From: Pseudopedobacter beijingensis
Lineage (GTDB): Bacteria; Bacteroidota; Bacteroidia; Sphingobacteriales; Sphingobacteriaceae
Assembly (NCBI RefSeq): GCF_042678145.1
Contig: NZ_JBHUDG010000051.1
Span: forward strand, 186,001-250,000
Direction: 5' to 3'
Length of the DNA stretch: 64,000 bases
The notes under the pieces are model-generated. The model searched no databases. It had not been told where the DNA came from and worked only from the letters and a program-made list of their open reading frames with translations. Shown here one piece after another: positions 53,966 to 63,471 of this stretch. The position numbers were made by a program, and so were the translations under genes. The first letter of the stretch is position 1. Every line of letters begins with the position of its first letter.

Positions 53966-55576
53966 TTACCATCCTTGATTTTGAACTAATTTTTTATTAA
54001 CTCCCATTTCATACGAAGGAATTGGCCACCACTCATCTTTACGATCCACGCTTCTGAAATATCTTCTTGCTCTTACATAATAAGAAGACGTATAGGTTTG
54101 TGGAGTTTCTGCTTCGCGGGTAACCATATTATCGTAAAATATTTTCCAACGAACCACATCATTTTTACGCATCATTTCAAAACATAACTCTCTGGGGCGC
54201 TCGTTTCTTACTTCACGCTGAAAGCCGATATAGCTGATATCTTTAAAATCAGTTGCCGTATTAGCCGTTTTTGGATTTAACCCCAGTCCTCTTCTTTTCA
54301 CCATATTCAAGTACTCCAATGCATTATTGTCTGCCCCCTTATAATATTCGTTATATGCTTCTGCGTACATCAATAACACATCAGAATACCTCAATAATGG
54401 AAAATTCTGTGGCGTTTGAGATTGTAATTTAGGTAATACAACTTCATATTCTCTTCTGAACTTTCCACAATGTCTCTGATATTTGGAATCTGCAGCTCCC
54501 CAATTTGTAAGTTTAGCTACTCCTTTATTATCCGGATCTTCTACATAATAGAATGGTGCTACATTCCAGTCTCTTCTCAAGTCATTTGCATCATATAATC
54601 CATGTAAATAATCTGTACACCTTAAAGCTCCAATAGACAATCCTATAACATTATCAATAACCGGGTTCTTGATCCCATTATTTCTGCCAACCATACCAGC
54701 TGTTGGATACACTCCTGTTCCATCGCTATGGAATTCTACTTCAAAAATACTTTCTTTGATATCATACTTATCTTGCGCATAATTAATAAAAACCTGTTGA
54801 TATGAAGGATTTAATTCATGATACCCCTCATTAATAACCCTGCCGGCATATATCATAGCATCTTTGTAACGTTCCTGCTCATTATAAGGATATCCTGCTA
54901 AATAAAGATTTACTCTGGCCAACATCCCCCATACTGCTGATTTTGAAACACGACCTCCAACCCCTACTTCCTTGGCTGTTTTCACCCATGCAGCTGCTTT
55001 TTCCATATCTTCCAGTATCTGTGTATAAACTTCTCTTCCAGATGCACGCTCCTGTTGCAATTCTGATACAGTTGCATTCTTTACTGGTTTTAACACCAAT
55101 GGTACTCCCTGAAAGCGGGTTACCAGCATCAGGAAATAATAGCCTCTTAAAAATAATGCCTGCCCTCTGATATCATTACGCCTGCTATCACTGATAGCAA
55201 TATTCACATTATCTACATTTGCCAATAAATTGTTTGCTCTATCAATTCCCGCATAACAAGACCGCCAGTAGTTTTGTACTTTAGCATCAGTAGATTCTAC
55301 ATTATAATCTCCTACTGTATTTTCATCTGAACTGTAATCTTCATAAGCTTCATCAGCTTCCAATCCCATCCTCCCCAACATATTGTTACCGTATAAATTA
55401 CCATCAGCCAGTGCTGCATAAACACCATTTAAAGCATAATTTAGCTCTGCTTCTGTAGCATAATAAGTTTCTTTCTCCATCACATATTTAGACGGATTGA
55501 CATCAAGAATATCATTACAAGAGGTCACTAAAAAAAGTACTCCTACTACACTTATTTTTTTTAGTATATTTTTCAT
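53966..55576 (-). CDS. susD: RagB/SusD family nutrient-uptake outer-membrane lipoprotein
   Basis: This 536-residue lipoprotein (signal VVGVLFLVTSCNDILDVNPS) has the TPR-like SusD fold: ALNGVYAALADGNLYGNNML, RGQALFLRGYYFLMLVTRFQ, GVPLVLKPV, PLLRYSDVLLMYAEAYNEYY and the C-terminal VRNERPRELCFEMMRKNDVV RWKI. It caps the SusC channel and presents oligosaccharides to it. It follows susC after 12 bp. The symbol denotes family membership; the glycan is unknown. Confidence 0.95.
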   Translation of the reverse strand: MKNILKKISVVGVLFLVTSCNDILDVNPSKYVMEKETYYATEAELNYALNGVYAALADGNLYGNNMLGRMGLEADEAYEDYSSDENTVGDYNVESTDAKVQNYWRSCYAGIDRANNLLANVDNVNIAISDSRRNDIRGQALFLRGYYFLMLVTRFQGVPLVLKPVKNATVSELQQERASGREVYTQILEDMEKAAAWVKTAKEVGVGGRVSKSAVWGMLARVNLYLAGYPYNEQERYKDAMIYAGRVINEGYHELNPSYQQVFINYAQDKYDIKESIFEVEFHSDGTGVYPTAGMVGRNNGIKNPVIDNVIGLSIGALRCTDYLHGLYDANDLRRDWNVAPFYYVEDPDNKGVAKLTNWGAADSKYQRHCGKFRREYEVVLPKLQSQTPQNFPLLRYSDVLLMYAEAYNEYYKGADNNALEYLNMVKRRGLGLNPKTANTATDFKDISYIGFQREVRNERPRELCFEMMRKNDVVRWKIFYDNMVTREAETPQTYTSSYYVRARRYFRSVDRKDEWWPIPSYEMGVNKKLVQNQGW

Positions 55577-55588
55577 CTCTTTATCTGT

Positions 55589-58500
55589 TTAAAAAACTAC
55601 TTTAGCACCAAATGAAACTGTAAAATTTTGCGCATAGGCCGAATAATCGAAACCTGGTGTCAAAATAGAGTTACGGGTAGAAACCTCGGGATCTAAACCT
55701 GAATATTTTGTCCAGGTATAAAGATTCTGTGCTGCCATGCTTAAGTCTAGGCTAGAAATTTTATTACGCAACCATTTCTTAGGCAATCTGTAAGCTAATT
55801 CTACCGTTTTTAGCCTAATGAATGAACCGTCTTCCAAGTGCTTGGTTGAGAAATAGCCTGCGGGTCCAAATCCTCTTGTCCTGAATTGTTCATTTGATGG
55901 ATTATCTTCTGTCCACCTATCTGCATAGGAAGTAAATTGATTAAGTCCTGGCCTTCCAGTACTGTTACCCTCAAACATTAAACGGTTAGCATTCATAACA
56001 TCATTACCATAATTCCATTGAAAAAACACATTGAGACTTAGGTTTTTGTACTGAAAATTATTGTTTAAACCACCATAATGTTTAGGTAAGGTCCGTCCCA
56101 TAATAATTTTATCCTTATCATCAATAATTCCATCGCCATTGATATCTCTATATTTGATATCGCCCGGTTGTGTTTTTGTTCTGTCTTCGTAAAGAGAGGG
56201 TAATCCATCTTTCAATACATAGGATCCGGTAGACATTTTATCAAAATCTGATAGTTGATATACACCATCCCACATCAACCCATAAAAAGAAGACACGGGC
56301 ATTCCTATTTGTGTAATGTACAGATTGGCTGCATTCCAAGTCCCTGTAAACGCTGGATTAGAGAACATTGTTTTCTCATCTTCCGTTAATGCAAGTACTT
56401 TATTCTGGTTAAACGAGATGTTAAAGCTGGTACTCCATTTAAAATCTTTTTTATGGATATTCACAGAATTTACTTCTACCTCAAACCCTCTGTTACGGAT
56501 TGAACCTATATTTCTATATATTTTAGGATATCCACTTATATATGGTGCATTTGAGTACAACAGCAAGTCCTTCGTGTCTTTATTATAAAAATCTAAGACA
56601 AAATTTAATCTACTTTTGAATAGTGATAACTCATAGCCAATATCTAACTGATAGGTCGTTTCCCATCTCAGGTCTTTGTTACCAAAATTAGACATGGTTA
56701 ATGCAAAATCCGGAACGGAAGAACCTGTGCCAATACCATAAAAATCTCCCATTGCTACCACATTGGATGTAGCAAAATCATTAATACGATTATTACCTGT
56801 TGCTCCCCAACTTATTCTAATTTTCGAATCGTCAATAACAGCTACCTTCTTTAAGAATTTTTCTTGCCCTACCCTCCAGGCTGCTGCAAATGAAGGAAAA
56901 TAGCCCCATCTGTTCTGTGGAGCAAATTTTGAAGATCCGTCTGTTCTAAAGTTGGCCGTTAACAGATATTTACCTCGGTAATTATAATTCACTCTCGCTA
57001 AATAAGAAGCTAGCATATTTCCTGTTGCTGGAGATAAAGGATCTTTAGGATACCCTGTGCCCAAAGCTCTCATCCTCATTTCTTCATTAGGAATTTTAAT
57101 AGAGGTAAAAGCATATTTATTCTGCTCCTGCCCTTGTATGGTAACCCCTAACAAAGCATCCAATCTATGCCTGGAGTTAAACTTTTTATTATAAGTAAGG
57201 GTATTTTCATTTACCCAATCTGTTAAACTATTTTCAGCGAACCCTCCATGCATACCATTTACATTATTTGCCGATGGATACCCCCTATAAGTTTTTGAAT
57301 TATTAAAGTACTCATCTCTCACTATTCTGGAATTATAACCTCCCCTTACATTTAATTTCATGTTCCATGGCAAATTATAATCAAGTCCCAGGTTAGCTGT
57401 AAAAAAAGTTCTGTTTTGCTGCCTATACTCGTTATTAGTGGAAATTATTGGATTCATAACTAACAAGGTTTCGCTACTTTCTCCATCGTCATCAAACAAG
57501 AGATCTTCCAAATTCCCTGTAGTAGAAACCGGACGGTAGCCCCAGGTTCTGTACATGATGTACGTGGCATACGAATTATTCCCTGATGCTTGCTGATTGG
57601 TTAACTGACCGTAATTTTTATCTTTTGAATAACTCAGGTTCAGATTAACCTTTAGCTTTCTATTGACCTGTTGTTCTACCCTTGCCCGTCCCTGATATCT
57701 GCTAAAACCTGAATTGATGATTACACCATCCTGATCTACCAGATTTCCGGAGAAAGCATATTTGGTATCCTTATTGCCACCTCGCAACGATATATTGTGA
57801 TTTTGCATAGGAGCTGTTCTGAACAACTGATTTTGCCAATCGTGGCCTGCTATATTCTTGTAATCATCCAAAGTACGTCCGGGACCAGTAAGATATGTTT
57901 TCTCTGCACCGTCTATACCTGGATTAAGTTCTAACTGGTACTTAACAAATTCGTAAGGATCCATCATGTCCATAAATTTGTTAGCTTTTTGCAGACTATA
58001 GTTAAAATTATAAGTTAATGTTGGTAAACCTTCTTTACCTTTCTTGGTTTCTATAATGATTACTCCATTTGCCGCCCTACTACCATAAATAGAAGTTGCA
58101 GAAGCATCTTTTAACACCCTAAAATCTTCTATTTCTTCCGGATTTAAAGACGACAGGCTAAAACCTTCTATTGGAAAACCATCTACTACATATAATGGTG
58201 AATTATCTTGGGTAATAGAGTTTCCTCCACGGATAATAATATCAGACTCTTCACCTGGCTGTCCTGAAAGCGCACTCACCTGTAAACCAGCGACCCTCCC
58301 GGCTAATGCTTGTGCCACATTAGGAACCGGGGCTCTGTTGAGATCTTCTACTTTCACTTCCGAAAGTGACCCCGTAAAGTCTTTCTTGTTTACTGTACCA
58401 TATCCAATAACTACAACTTCTTTTAAAGCTTTTAAGTCTGGTTTCAACTTCACAGTTTTGGGAAAATTCTTTGCTGCGATATGGATAGTAGTATAACCTA

Positions 58501-58753
58501 TATAAGCTATCTCCAGCGTTTCATTTTCTGCAGCGCGTATACTAAACTTTCCATTTATATCGGTTATTGTCGAACGTTTGTTATCCTCCTTTACTTTAAC
58601 ATAAACCCCTACCAAAGGATCGTTATTTTCTGCATCCAGTATCTGACTGTTGATTACCTTACGTGGATTTTGTTGGGCAAAAAGATTCACCACGTTTAGC
58701 ATAAGCAACACACAAAGAAAAATGCGAATTGGTATTTTTTCTCTAACCTGCAT
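55589..58753 (-). CDS. susC: SusC/RagA family TonB-linked outer-membrane protein
   Basis: This 1054-residue receptor has a signal peptide (IFLCVLLMLNVVNLFAQ). A carboxypeptidase-like domain follows (~34-108: ILDAENNDPLVGVYVKVKED, ITDINGKFSIRAAENETLEI). The TonB-box/plug region is KEVVVIGYGTVNKKDFTGSL and RVAGLQVSALSGQPGEESDI, with the SusC signature SPLYVVDGFPIEG and RVLKDASATSIYGSRAANGV. The large barrel ends NFTVSFGAKVVF. There is no N-terminal STN domain, so control by an ECF/anti-sigma pair through this receptor is unlikely. It imports oligosaccharides with SusD, energised by TonB. Confidence 0.96.
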   Translation of the reverse strand: MQVREKIPIRIFLCVLLMLNVVNLFAQQNPRKVINSQILDAENNDPLVGVYVKVKEDNKRSTITDINGKFSIRAAENETLEIAYIGYTTIHIAAKNFPKTVKLKPDLKALKEVVVIGYGTVNKKDFTGSLSEVKVEDLNRAPVPNVAQALAGRVAGLQVSALSGQPGEESDIIIRGGNSITQDNSPLYVVDGFPIEGFSLSSLNPEEIEDFRVLKDASATSIYGSRAANGVIIIETKKGKEGLPTLTYNFNYSLQKANKFMDMMDPYEFVKYQLELNPGIDGAEKTYLTGPGRTLDDYKNIAGHDWQNQLFRTAPMQNHNISLRGGNKDTKYAFSGNLVDQDGVIINSGFSRYQGRARVEQQVNRKLKVNLNLSYSKDKNYGQLTNQQASGNNSYATYIMYRTWGYRPVSTTGNLEDLLFDDDGESSETLLVMNPIISTNNEYRQQNRTFFTANLGLDYNLPWNMKLNVRGGYNSRIVRDEYFNNSKTYRGYPSANNVNGMHGGFAENSLTDWVNENTLTYNKKFNSRHRLDALLGVTIQGQEQNKYAFTSIKIPNEEMRMRALGTGYPKDPLSPATGNMLASYLARVNYNYRGKYLLTANFRTDGSSKFAPQNRWGYFPSFAAAWRVGQEKFLKKVAVIDDSKIRISWGATGNNRINDFATSNVVAMGDFYGIGTGSSVPDFALTMSNFGNKDLRWETTYQLDIGYELSLFKSRLNFVLDFYNKDTKDLLLYSNAPYISGYPKIYRNIGSIRNRGFEVEVNSVNIHKKDFKWSTSFNISFNQNKVLALTEDEKTMFSNPAFTGTWNAANLYITQIGMPVSSFYGLMWDGVYQLSDFDKMSTGSYVLKDGLPSLYEDRTKTQPGDIKYRDINGDGIIDDKDKIIMGRTLPKHYGGLNNNFQYKNLSLNVFFQWNYGNDVMNANRLMFEGNSTGRPGLNQFTSYADRWTEDNPSNEQFRTRGFGPAGYFSTKHLEDGSFIRLKTVELAYRLPKKWLRNKISSLDLSMAAQNLYTWTKYSGLDPEVSTRNSILTPGFDYSAYAQNFTVSFGAKVVF

Positions 58754-58835
58754 ATATTTTTATATTTAATTTAATTTTCTAAGATTAACTTCTGAAGGTG
58801 TGTAAAAGCTCATCCTGTTTATTAATATATTCTTA

Positions 58836-60104
58836 TTACCAAATAAATTTGGTTCCTACGGTTTTATTATCTGTTGTTAGATTGATCATGTAAACTCCAG
58901 AAGAAGCATTAAATGGTAGTTCCAACTTGTTATCTCCTGCTGATAGATTAACTTCTTTTTTGTAGATTAAACGACCGGTAACATCTACAATCTGCAGTGT
59001 ACCCTTACCGCCCTCTGTACTATTTAATCTTAACTCAATAGAGGATTCTTTTTGATATACCTTAATTGCATCTTCGGTTTCTAAAGTATTTTTTATAGAG
59101 ATAATAGCAGATTCCTGATATTGTCCATCAATGTCTACCTGACGTAACTGATAATAATTGGTACCTATAAATGGTTCGTAATCTGTTAGACTGTAATTGT
59201 TAATTTGTGTACTGTTTCCTGCTCCGTTCTGACTGCCTACAAAAATATCTGGCTTTCCGTTCGCTGATTTATAAACTTCGAAATGTGAGTTATTTTCTTC
59301 TGAAGCTGTTTGCCAGTTTAATTTGATTCCGTTAGGTGCTTTTGTAGCTTTAAAAGAAGTAAGTTTTACGGGGAGAGTAGTGATCCCTTTTATATTCAAG
59401 ACATCATAATTAATAGGCGTAGTTGTCATTGTTTTGCCTAAAGCAAAATTATACCCTTTAGCAGTCGCATCAGCCACACCTGTCATATCTAAAGTGTTCC
59501 AGAAATATAAACGTAGATAGACGGTAGAAGTTGAAGTAAGATTCGTTAACCCTGTTAGCGTTACTGTTGGCTGGACAACACCATTATTTGAGGGATCAGT
59601 ACTTATTACCTGATTATAAAATTCATTACGTATGTCTCTTTCAGCATGTAGTTTATTAGCTAAGAAAGAATTTTCATCGGTACCATTTATGCTATATGTC
59701 CAAACATAAGCATTTGGCGATTTATCAAATTCTCTTCTAATCTTAAAATCAAGAGTACCTAAAGAAACCGTTTCCCCTGTTTTTGGCTGTAATATTATTT
59801 CATAATAAGTACCAGTACTAAGTGCTTCTGCAAATGTGGTTGGCATTGTTCCCGTACTTTTTATATCTCCACCAAAACCTGCAGAGTTACCAGTTATACC
59901 CACAGTAGTCAAATTTGCACCCATTGTTATTTTCGGTAAAGTTTGAAACGTTGCACCAGTAGTGCTATATGCTGCTACTTCCGTTAACTTTCCATCAATA
60001 GCAGTTGGAAGCCTAAAGTTCCAACCAACTAAAAGATCCTGTGCATTAATAGTATTGCCAAGCCCTAGAATCAATGCAATTGTCATAAAGTAAAGTTTTT
60101 TCAT
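58836..60104 (-). CDS. Secreted single-module protein with T9SS sorting domain
   Basis: The ATG at 60104 (another two codons upstream) gives 422 residues: signal peptide (LYFMTIALILGLGNTINAQ), one copy of the module found three times in the 1162-residue protein (~25-240: VGWNFRLP, YYEIILQPKTGETVSLGTLD, FKIRREFDKSPNAYVWTYSI, YLRLYFWN), an Fn3-like domain (~245-340: LTSFKATKAPNGIKLNWQTA), and a T9SS type A C-terminal domain (~346-422: VYMINLTTDNKTVGTKFIW). No enzyme motif is seen. It is predicted to be displayed on or released from the surface as a binding protein. It lies 82 bp upstream of susC. Confidence 0.82.
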   Translation of the reverse strand: MKKLYFMTIALILGLGNTINAQDLLVGWNFRLPTAIDGKLTEVAAYSTTGATFQTLPKITMGANLTTVGITGNSAGFGGDIKSTGTMPTTFAEALSTGTYYEIILQPKTGETVSLGTLDFKIRREFDKSPNAYVWTYSINGTDENSFLANKLHAERDIRNEFYNQVISTDPSNNGVVQPTVTLTGLTNLTSTSTVYLRLYFWNTLDMTGVADATAKGYNFALGKTMTTTPINYDVLNIKGITTLPVKLTSFKATKAPNGIKLNWQTASEENNSHFEVYKSANGKPDIFVGSQNGAGNSTQINNYSLTDYEPFIGTNYYQLRQVDIDGQYQESAIISIKNTLETEDAIKVYQKESSIELRLNSTEGGKGTLQIVDVTGRLIYKKEVNLSAGDNKLELPFNASSGVYMINLTTDNKTVGTKFIW

Positions 60105-60166
60105 AACCATTCGTTTTTAAGTTGTTTATAATTAATTATTTCAAAGAGTATGTTTTAAAAATTTCC

Positions 60167-60249
60167 GTCATCCGACTGTAGTGGAGGAATCTTTTTCAGA
60201 AGTTTTTCGGTCTGAAATTCCTCCACTCCCCATGGTCGGTCGAAATAAC
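60167..60249. repeat. Palindromic intergenic element C
   Basis: AGTGGAGGAAT at 60180-60190 pairs perfectly with ATTCCTCCACT at 60217-60227. Outside it, GTCATCCGAC at 60167-60176 is opposed by GGTCGGTCGAAATAAC at 60234-60249, roughly complementary. It lies between two module-protein genes and shares the GTCATyCGA...ATGAC/AATAAC end pattern with elements A and B. Confidence 0.6.
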
Positions 60250-60257
60250 AAGAATAT

Positions 60258-60917
60258 TTATTTTTTATCTGTTTCTATGCTTCCTTTAATAGCCAATACC
60301 GGGCTCCCTTTCGCATTAGATTTACCAAAGCCAAAAGCTATGGCACCAGTTTTTTCTGATATTCCTCCCCAGGCATATATTCTAAATGTTATTGTTTTAG
60401 ACGATGGAACGTTTTGTAAATCTTTATATTCGGTTAAACTGATTGACTTTTGTTTTATTCCGTTATTATTAAGGTCATTAATAACTACATCTTCATTTCC
60501 AACTTCTTTAAAATTTTTACCATCTAAACTGTACATCCAACGATAGATATGTGCAGACTCTGCTTGTCTCCTCAACACTGCATCTAATGAAGAAAGAGAA
60601 ACTTTATTTCCTTTCTTTGCCTGTATAGTGAATTGATAATAAGCTCCAGATTTTTTTGCATCTTCTTTAGTGGCATCAATCGGAAAATTACCGCTAAAAC
60701 CTCTTGCATTACCTTGCTTTGCAACAGCACTTGGTCCCCTTGTTAATACTGATTGTTCCAGATTTTCATTATTGATAGTAGCATTAGCCGAACGATCTTT
60801 ACCTGTTGATGGTTCTGGCAACGCAAATTGCCAGGCTACTATTTGACTGTATCCCACTGCACTCATTAACATAAACAAGCTTAAAAGCAATACCCTTGAT
60901 AAAACCGTCTTCTTCAT
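60258..60917 (-). CDS. Stand-alone copy of the PUL beta module (secreted)
   Basis: The ATG at 60917 (another three codons upstream) gives 219 residues: a signal peptide (VLLLSLFMLMSAVGYSQ) and a single module, with IVAWQFALPEPSTGKDRSAN, SVLTRGPSAVAKQGNARGFS, YYQFTIQAKKGNKVSLSSLD, AHIYRWMYSLDGKNF, LQNVPSSKTITFRIYAWGG and FGFGKSNAKGSPVLAI. It lacks a T9SS sorting domain, so it is probably periplasmic, or surface-bound by other means. It is closest to the third module of the 1162-residue protein by motif. No function is known; glycan binding is inferred from the locus. Confidence 0.82.
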   Translation of the reverse strand: MKKTVLSRVLLLSLFMLMSAVGYSQIVAWQFALPEPSTGKDRSANATINNENLEQSVLTRGPSAVAKQGNARGFSGNFPIDATKEDAKKSGAYYQFTIQAKKGNKVSLSSLDAVLRRQAESAHIYRWMYSLDGKNFKEVGNEDVVINDLNNNGIKQKSISLTEYKDLQNVPSSKTITFRIYAWGGISEKTGAIAFGFGKSNAKGSPVLAIKGSIETDKK

Positions 60918-60953
60918 AATGTTCATTTTTAAATATTAATTATACTGTGTTGA

Positions 60954-61181
60954 TTAATTCTTGATATCTACTAAACTCTCTGAGGAATCTCTCATAGCTA
61001 TTGCCAGAACACGAAACTTAACTCTATTCGTTCTATTTAAAATGCTTACATAGAATACTATAACAAAAAGAAAAAAACGACCGTATAGATTCCAATATTG
61101 ATAGTTATCAAAACTAAACAGCACATATTCATCTTGTAGAATACTATTATTTCCTTTCAATATTTTAAAAAAACCAGTCAT
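60954..61181 (-). CDS. Doubtful 75-codon frame at the head of the PUL
   Basis: ATG at 61181 opens a 75-residue frame with one hydrophobic segment (RFFLFVIVFYVSIL). It has no recognised domain and no signal-peptide pattern. Its only support is position: the PUL motif at 61,280 lies 99 bp upstream, closer to the spacing seen at the other motif copies than to the next gene. It could equally be a long leader of the module gene. Confidence 0.2.
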   Translation of the reverse strand: MTGFFKILKGNNSILQDEYVLFSFDNYQYWNLYGRFFLFVIVFYVSILNRTNRVKFRVLAIAMRDSSESLVDIKN

Positions 61182-61435
61182 TTTAAACCGAAACTATTAG
61201 GTGCTTATTGGCTAGAAAAGCTTATAATATTAAAGGTAGTGAACTTAAAAAAGCATCTTCTAACCATACTTATCTTATATATGTATTATATTATCATAAG
61301 CAAACAATGCGAAACAAAAAGACGTCATTCTGTTCTAATTTTTTGTTATAAATTTCATTTTTTGGATTAAACGAATCCCTTCACCATCCCTTCATAGGAT
61401 AATGCAAGAAAGAGTTTTTGAAGTTTAAACTTTAT
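61182..61435. other. Probable promoter region of the SusCD operon
   Basis: Non-coding DNA between the 656-residue FG-GAP gene and the Sus block. It holds the motif copy at 61,280. No hairpin was seen after the FG-GAP stop codon at 61,436, so read-through from upstream is possible. Confidence 0.45.
61280..61298. promoter_or_regulatory. PUL motif copy 3
   Basis: TATGTATTATATTATCATA, an imperfect palindrome with TATG/CATA ends, lies about 355 bp upstream of the first module gene of the SusCD operon and shares the 16-bp core with the copies at 42,186 and 44,267. Confidence 0.5.
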
Positions 61436-63406
61436 TTACCAGCTCAGATCTTTCCTGTCATAATAAATAAAAGTTCCGTACTCTGTACCCACCACTAAAT
61501 TCAATGTTTTGCCATCTCCTCCTAAATAGCCAGTTGTCGGGGCACATTCATGCGCTCCCAAAAGAATATCTTCCCCTTTAAATTTCATCATACGAGGATA
61601 TTCAAATACAGGTTGCGCATCTGTACCTGCATTTCTAAGGAATAATACCGCAGCGCCTTCATTTTTCTTTTTGCGGTTATAAGGTAATCCTGTTATAGGG
61701 TTTGGAATGGAAGCTCCTCTTCCCGTTCCCACCAACATATCTTTTACACCATCACCATCCCAATCTACAATGTGTATTTTAGCTCTACCAAATTGTCCAC
61801 CTTTACGGCGATGGCCATTAATATACTTACCATCTGTTAATTTTAGCTTTCCTCCATCTTCAACATTATAGGTATCTAACTGGTAATAAAGATGAAAATC
61901 ATTATCTCTATCCAAAATCACATATACATTTTCACCATTCATTTCAGCTACTCCCGGTATAGAACGCCACCCTCCGTGTACATTCATACCATTTACATAA
62001 AGAGATCGCTCTACATCCAACTGTGGTTTTGTTTTGCTGCCTTTATTTATATAAACCATAAATTTCCCCCGGCTATCTCCTGTAAGGATATCTGGTAATC
62101 CGTCTTTGTTCCAATCGTAAACTACCGGACAAGTATAGCCCCATCTGGCTTCGCCCGGGCCTTGTATATCTTCCCGATAACCCGGTTGTACATGTATTTT
62201 TTCTCCACCTGCTTCCAGCGTTACTGGATTTTGAAACAAGGGATTTATATTAGAACCTGTATTTTTAAAGAAAAGAATATTTCCTGCCGAATTTCCTGAA
62301 ACAATATCTAAAACACCATCTCCATTCCAGTCTGCCATACTTGGAACAACTAAAGATCCTCCGTATAAAACTGCTTTTTCCTGAAAAATAGCAGACGGAT
62401 CTTCAAAAACAAGATTGCCTTTTTTATCTTTTTTCCCAATATTTTTATAGAAGAAAATCCCTCCTTCGCCTGAAGTCAACAGTCCTTTTGCACTTCCCGG
62501 TCCATTAAAATATACAGGATAAGCATTAATGGTAGGGTTACGTTGCAATATTTCTTTCTGATTTACAATATATCTTGTTTGGGACAAACCATTCTTTTCT
62601 ATTTTATAGACATGAATATTACCCAATCTTGTACCACACACCACATACCTGTCGTTGTTTTCTGTACGATATCCGGTGTACCCACTAATTCCATAATAAG
62701 TTTGGTTTAAATCTGTAAGTGGCTGTGCATTTAGCGATTGAATATCTTGTAAATTATCTACATAAGCTCCATAAATCCCCACCTCAGGTAATTCGTTAGG
62801 CCAAAAACCTTCCGGAGTATAATATGCGCTATCGACTTTCATTTTTACAACTGGAGATGTGGCTTCCTTGGCTACAGTAAATAGAAAAAGATATTTCCCT
62901 TCTGCAGTTTCTACTACTCCAAAAGTCGAAAAACCTCCGGGCAAACCATTTACAGCTATATTTTGTGACTGTTCAAAAGCATTTGTTTTCTTATCGAATA
63001 AGGATGCTTTAATGGATTCCCCACTAGAACGCCAGAATCCATATATTTTCTTAGCTTGATTTTGAATAACTACTCCTTTAGTCTGTCCTGCATCTTCAAA
63101 AGGTAGTTTTATTTTTATTCCTTCAGAAAACACAGGTTCTCCTTTATCTGTTAATTTTTTAAAATGGTAAAGATATGTACCTGGCGCTCTGGCGTCTGCC
63201 TGCATAAAAACATCAGGAAACTCATCGTCATTAGCTGTCGCTATTCCCATAAGCACTCCTGTTAATGATGGTAAAGAAAAATGTCCTATTCCACCAGGAG
63301 AACCATTTTTAATAGCTTGACCACTAACAAGTCCATTTTGCGAAAAAACTTGACTCGCACCAATTAGCAGTAAAACAAACAGATTTAGTAAACGTAGCAT
63401 ATTCAA
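61436..63406 (-). CDS. Exported FG-GAP/VCBS propeller protein (656 residues), paralogue of the 655-residue one
   Basis: A signal peptide (LNLFVLLLIGASQVFSQ) precedes the propeller with loops ADWNGDGVLDIVSGNSAGNI, YDWNKDGLPDILTGDSRGKF and VDWDGDGVKDMLVGTGRGAS. The segment VQPGYREDIQGPGEARWGYT and the end FIYYDRKDLSW are nearly identical to the protein encoded at 42,227-44,194, so the PUL is bracketed by duplicates. Function is unknown; Ca2+-dependent binding or lyase activity on the PUL's glycan is inferred. It is the first gene of the locus in reading direction. Confidence 0.85.
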   Translation of the reverse strand: MNMLRLLNLFVLLLIGASQVFSQNGLVSGQAIKNGSPGGIGHFSLPSLTGVLMGIATANDDEFPDVFMQADARAPGTYLYHFKKLTDKGEPVFSEGIKIKLPFEDAGQTKGVVIQNQAKKIYGFWRSSGESIKASLFDKKTNAFEQSQNIAVNGLPGGFSTFGVVETAEGKYLFLFTVAKEATSPVVKMKVDSAYYTPEGFWPNELPEVGIYGAYVDNLQDIQSLNAQPLTDLNQTYYGISGYTGYRTENNDRYVVCGTRLGNIHVYKIEKNGLSQTRYIVNQKEILQRNPTINAYPVYFNGPGSAKGLLTSGEGGIFFYKNIGKKDKKGNLVFEDPSAIFQEKAVLYGGSLVVPSMADWNGDGVLDIVSGNSAGNILFFKNTGSNINPLFQNPVTLEAGGEKIHVQPGYREDIQGPGEARWGYTCPVVYDWNKDGLPDILTGDSRGKFMVYINKGSKTKPQLDVERSLYVNGMNVHGGWRSIPGVAEMNGENVYVILDRDNDFHLYYQLDTYNVEDGGKLKLTDGKYINGHRRKGGQFGRAKIHIVDWDGDGVKDMLVGTGRGASIPNPITGLPYNRKKKNEGAAVLFLRNAGTDAQPVFEYPRMMKFKGEDILLGAHECAPTTGYLGGDGKTLNLVVGTEYGTFIYYDRKDLSW

Positions 63407-63471
63407 AAAATTGATATTTATTTTAGGTTTTAAGAACTTCTAAAGTAGTTTTTTTTATGATTACTTTTTAT

